From: Kitasatospora papulosa | Lineage (GTDB): Bacteria > Actinomycetota > Actinomycetes > Streptomycetales > Streptomycetaceae | Direction: 5' to 3' | NCBI RefSeq assembly: GCF_000717245.1 | Contig: NZ_JNYQ01000005.1 | Coordinates: 248,001 to 312,000 of the forward strand | DNA length: 64,000 nucleotides | Shown here: positions 61,419 to 64,000 of the stretch, piece by piece | How positions within the stretch are numbered: position 1 is the first letter of the stretch | Layout: each line of letters begins with the position of its first letter | Position numbers and translations under genes: made by a program | The notes under the pieces: model-generated | Told to the model about the DNA's origin: nothing | The model's database searches: none | The model's input: the letters and a program-made list of their open reading frames with translations, nothing else

Positions 61419-61624
61419 TCCGCAGAACCTGCGCCGAGGACGCCTCCGAGCCGAAGTGGACCAGGAGCAGCTACAGCAGCAGCGGTGACGGCAACGACTG
61501 CGTCGAGGTCGCCGCCCGCCCGCACTCCGTCCTGGTCCGCGACTCCAAGGACGCGTCCGGCCCCCGGCTCGGCTTCGCCCCGTCCGCCTGGGCCGCGTTC
61601 CTGGAGCACGCCTCCCGGGGCTGA
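61415..61624 (+). CDS. DUF397 small protein, partner of the XRE regulator
   Basis: A 69-residue DUF397 protein: WTRSSYSSSGDGNDCVEVA, then VLVRDSKDASGPRLGFAPSAWAAFL, the family's whole conserved core. ATG 61415 overlaps the XRE stop (ATGA). These proteins bind their adjacent XRE regulator and modulate its DNA binding. Gene order and overlap are as in most known pairs. Confidence 0.93.
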   Translation: MIRRTCAEDASEPKWTRSSYSSSGDGNDCVEVAARPHSVLVRDSKDASGPRLGFAPSAWAAFLEHASRG

Positions 61625-61643
61625 CCGGGCGACGGCGGTACGT

Positions 61644-61689
61644 ACGACGAGGGCGGGCCGGGGAGATGTCCCCGGCCCGCCCTCGTCGT
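61644..61689. terminator. Bidirectional terminator between DUF397 and LCP genes
   Basis: Perfect 20-bp arms from ACGACGAGGGCGGG to CCGCCCTCGTCGT around a six-base AGATGT loop, between convergent genes. Confidence 0.92.
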
Positions 61690-61702
61690 GTGGTGCCGCC
61701 GG

Positions 61703-62995
61703 TCAGCTGCCCTTGACCGTGACCTTCTCGTCGTTCTTGAGCTGCTCCACGAGCTGCTTGACCTTGTCCTTGTCCCAGACGAGGTTGCCGTTCACGCTCC
61801 GGCCCGAGAGCGGGATGTTCATCGACGTGCCCTCGCCGCCGGTCACGCCCTTCATCGCGAAGAACATGTTGCCGAGCGACCAGAGCGACATGTCCTTGTC
61901 CACGATCAGCGTGTCCAGGCCCGCGCCCATCGTCGGGTACAGCTTGAACGGGTTGAGGATCGTCGACGGGGTCGCCGTCTGGGAGGCCAGGGCCGCGAGG
62001 AACTTCTGCTGGTTCTTCGTGCGGTCCAGGTCACTGCCCGCGAAGGCGTACCGGGTGCGGACGAAGGCGAGGGACTGCTCGCCGTTCAGCGTCTGCTTCC
62101 CGGCCTGGAAGTCGGCGCCGGACTTCTTGTCCTTGAACGCCTTGGGGATGTCCAGCTCCACGCCGCCGATCGCGTCCACGATCTTGGCGAAGCCGCCGAA
62201 GCCGATCTCGACGTAGTGGTCGATGCGGAGCCCGGTGTTGAACTCGACCGTGCGGACCAGCAGCTCCGGGCCGTCCTCGGCGTACGCGGCGTTCAGCTTC
62301 GTCGTACGGCCCGTGCCGGCGAACTTCTTGCCGGACTCGGACCCGACGAACGAGGGGATCTCCACGTTCGAGTCACGGGGCAGGGAGATCAGCGTCGGGC
62401 CGTTGGAGCCGTCGTGCAGGATCATCATCGAGTCGGTCCGCTTGCCCTCGGCGGAGCCGGTGTGCAGCTTCTTCTTGTCCTCGGCCGTCATGCCCTCGCG
62501 GCTGTCGGAGCCGACGATGAGGTAGTTCGTGCCGTCGCCCTCGGAGGGGCGCTCGATGACCTTGGAGAGGTCGACCTCGCGCTTGAGCTTGCCGTCGGCC
62601 CAGAAGTACGTGCCGATGGAGACCGCGAGCAGCGCGACCACGAGGGTCAGGGTGCCGACCTTGAGGCGCCTGCCCCAGTTCGGGGCGGGGCGGGACTGGA
62701 CGTAGCCGCCGTCGCCGCCGAAACCGCCACCGCCCTGGCCGCCGCCGTGACCGCCGCCTCGCTGGCCGCCGCCGTAGACCTGGCCCGTGTTGTAGCCGCT
62801 GTCGTAGCCGGGGGCCTCGCCGTAGCCGTCGTAGCCCTGGCCCTGCTGCGGCGGGATCCGGGGCGGGGACTGCGGAGGCGCGGGGCGCCGGCGGACGTGC
62901 GGCATGGCACGGGCGCCCTCGGGCTGCGGGTTCGTACTTCCCCGCCCGTAGCGCTCGTCGGGTCGGCCGTTCCGTCCTTCGGGCCATTCGCTCAT
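61703..62995 (-). CDS. LytR-CpsA-Psr (LCP) family cell-wall polymer ligase
   Basis: Membrane protein that transfers undecaprenyl-linked polymers to peptidoglycan. The cytosolic N-terminus is disordered and Gly-rich; the membrane segment is VGTLTLVVALLAVSIGTYFW (about residues 114-133). The LCP domain has NYLIVGSDSREG with the first Asp/Arg pair, RTDSMMILHDG, LISLPRDSNVEIP, IDHYVEIGFGGFAKIVDAIGGVE and RTRYAFAGSDLDRTKNQQ with the second Arg site. ATG 62995 (MSEWPEGRNG) is the chosen start. Glycosyltransferase partners lie outside the window. Confidence 0.94.
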   Translation of the reverse strand: MSEWPEGRNGRPDERYGRGSTNPQPEGARAMPHVRRRPAPPQSPPRIPPQQGQGYDGYGEAPGYDSGYNTGQVYGGGQRGGGHGGGQGGGGFGGDGGYVQSRPAPNWGRRLKVGTLTLVVALLAVSIGTYFWADGKLKREVDLSKVIERPSEGDGTNYLIVGSDSREGMTAEDKKKLHTGSAEGKRTDSMMILHDGSNGPTLISLPRDSNVEIPSFVGSESGKKFAGTGRTTKLNAAYAEDGPELLVRTVEFNTGLRIDHYVEIGFGGFAKIVDAIGGVELDIPKAFKDKKSGADFQAGKQTLNGEQSLAFVRTRYAFAGSDLDRTKNQQKFLAALASQTATPSTILNPFKLYPTMGAGLDTLIVDKDMSLWSLGNMFFAMKGVTGGEGTSMNIPLSGRSVNGNLVWDKDKVKQLVEQLKNDEKVTVKGS

Positions 62996-63114
62996 GCCGA
63001 ACAGTGTGCCGTCTCGACCTGTGCCTCTTACAGGGTGTACCGGAGATCGGGTCACGGCTGTTGCGAAGCTGATGCAATGCAACCGGGGGCAAGCCCCCGC
63101 ATAAGGTGGACGGT

Positions 63115-63663
63115 ATGACAGATCAGCCCCAGCCACCGGAGGGCGAGATTCCGGGCAAGCCCACCTCGGCCTCCCGGACCACCCTCAGCCACATCATGAC
63201 CGGCAACGACACCAACCTCCTGGGCACGGTGCACGGCGGCGTGATCATGAAGTTGGTCGACGACGCGGCGGGGGCGGTCGCGGGCCGGCACTCCGGCGGT
63301 CCCGCCGTGACGGCCTCCATGGACGAGATGGTCTTCCTGGAGCCGGTCCGGGTCGGTGACCTCGTCCACGTCCGCGCCCAGGTGAACTGGACCGGCCGCT
63401 CCTCGATGGAGGTCGGCGTCCGCGTCATGGCGGAGCGCTGGAACGAGTCGACCCCGGCCCAGCAGGTCGGCAGCGCCTATCTGGTGTTCGCGGCGGTCGA
63501 CGAGGACGGCAAACCGCGCCGGGTTCCGCAGGTCGTGCCCGAGACGGAGCGGGACAAGCGGCGCTACCAGGAGGCGCAGATCAGGCGCACGCACCGCCTC
63601 GCCAGGCGGCGCGCGATCAAGGAACTGCGGGAGCAGCGCGCGGCCGAGGGCATCGACGACTGA
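63115..63663 (+). CDS. Acyl-CoA thioesterase, hotdog fold
   Basis: Hydrolyses acyl-CoA thioesters in the cytosol. A single hotdog domain of YciA/BACH type: IMTGNDTNLLGTVHGGVIMKLVDDAAG has the catalytic Asn and Asp with the oxyanion Gly; VFLEPVRVGDLVHVRAQV follows. The C-terminal part is basic and helical (KRRYQEAQIRRTHRLARRRA). ATG 63115 follows AAGGTGGA (63103-63110), which also reads as TAAGGT 7 bases before the start. 182 residues. Confidence 0.93.
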   Translation: MTDQPQPPEGEIPGKPTSASRTTLSHIMTGNDTNLLGTVHGGVIMKLVDDAAGAVAGRHSGGPAVTASMDEMVFLEPVRVGDLVHVRAQVNWTGRSSMEVGVRVMAERWNESTPAQQVGSAYLVFAAVDEDGKPRRVPQVVPETERDKRRYQEAQIRRTHRLARRRAIKELREQRAAEGIDD

Positions 63664-63696
63664 GCGCGCGGTGCGACGGCCGTCGTACCGGCGCCG

Positions 63697-64000
63697 TCAG
63701 CGGGGGACCCGCAGCCGTTCCAGCAGGGCGTCCTCGGCCCGGTCCGCCCCCGGCTCCTCCCAGAACGTGACGGGTACGCCCCTGATGTGGCGGCCCCGGG
63801 GGTCCAGGACATGGCCGGCGATCTTGAGCTGCCACAGGGCCACCGCCCGGTCCGCGACGGTGAGTTCGGGGAAGCGCTCCGCCAGCCGGGCCTCGAACGC
63901 CCCGATGTCCTCGGCGGAGCGCAGCCACACCGTGAGCATCAGGTTGTGCGGGCCGGTCAGCGACGCGCAGAGCCGGGTCTCCCGCATCCGGATGAGCTGG
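63697..64000 (-). CDS. Lrp/AsnC-family regulator, C-terminal part; 5' end outside the window
   Basis: The frame remains open to base 64000, so the start and helix-turn-helix lie beyond the window. What is visible is the RAM/AsnC ligand domain: LTGPHNLMLTVWLRSAEDIG and LAERFPELTVADRAVALWQLKIAGHVLDP, typical of Lrp/AsnC proteins. It converges with the thioesterase, 33 bases apart. The effector is unknown. Confidence 0.85.
   Translation of the reverse strand, partial: QLIRMRETRLCASLTGPHNLMLTVWLRSAEDIGAFEARLAERFPELTVADRAVALWQLKIAGHVLDPRGRHIRGVPVTFWEEPGADRAEDALLERLRVPR

Overview
This 64 kb window is high-GC actinobacterial chromosome, almost certainly Streptomyces. The evidence is codon bias (nearly all G/C third positions), frequent GTG/TTG starts, a leucine tRNA with anticodon UAA (the developmental tRNA bldA), a RpfA-type muralytic enzyme behind a c-di-AMP riboswitch, and a gene order that I recall as running in the sense of the S. 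coelicolor SCO3099 to SCO3050 region. No database was consulted; homology statements rest on recognisable motifs and family knowledge.

Layout. 1-7280: a P450 (cut by the window edge), two secreted Rpf/LysM cell-wall hydrolases (the second under a ydaO-type riboswitch), enolase, a DivIC/FtsB-like division protein, DUF501 and a Ppx/GppA phosphatase. 7281-14133: a type II NADH dehydrogenase with a Rex-like operator, a cyclopropane-fatty-acid synthase, and a MacB/FtsX-type ABC exporter on the minus strand. 14305-23507: a sugar-uptake island in which a LacI regulator diverges from an Opp-type ABC transporter (binding protein, two permeases, two ATPases) co-transcribed with a GH2 beta-mannosidase; the divergent region holds a good sigma-70-type promoter, a pair of matching candidate LacI operators and a CebR-like palindrome. 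23508-32076: bldA, a small ESX-like cluster with a truncated middle gene, a Bax-inhibitor-1 protein, a thiolase, an SGNH hydrolase and cystathionine beta-synthase.

32077-38612: small membrane and regulatory proteins, a cytosolic DsbA-like protein, an RpiR regulator, and a four-gene minus-strand operon of three roadblock/LC7 proteins plus a DUF4388-like winged-helix protein. One roadblock gene carries the only in-frame TTA codon I found by eye in the window, so it should depend on bldA. 38613-44258: histidine degradation (hutU, an M20 amidohydrolase, hutF, hutI), ending in a decayed region (44259-45300) where fragments of an acetyltransferase gene and a frameshifted DegT/DnrJ/EryC1 aminotransferase gene face each other.

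45398-58150: a SigB/F-family sigma factor with a divergent anti-sigma antagonist and an ATPase-type anti-sigma kinase, a POT peptide transporter, a two-component system, GtrA, purK-purE, an M19 dipeptidase, a UDP-glucose dehydrogenase and an acyl-CoA dehydrogenase. 58230-61624: a small accessory island (Rpn-like PD-(D/E)XK protein, HTH protein, XRE-DUF397 pair). The window closes with an LCP-family ligase, a hotdog thioesterase and a partial Lrp/AsnC regulator. Many transcription units end in long GC-rich hairpins between convergent genes.
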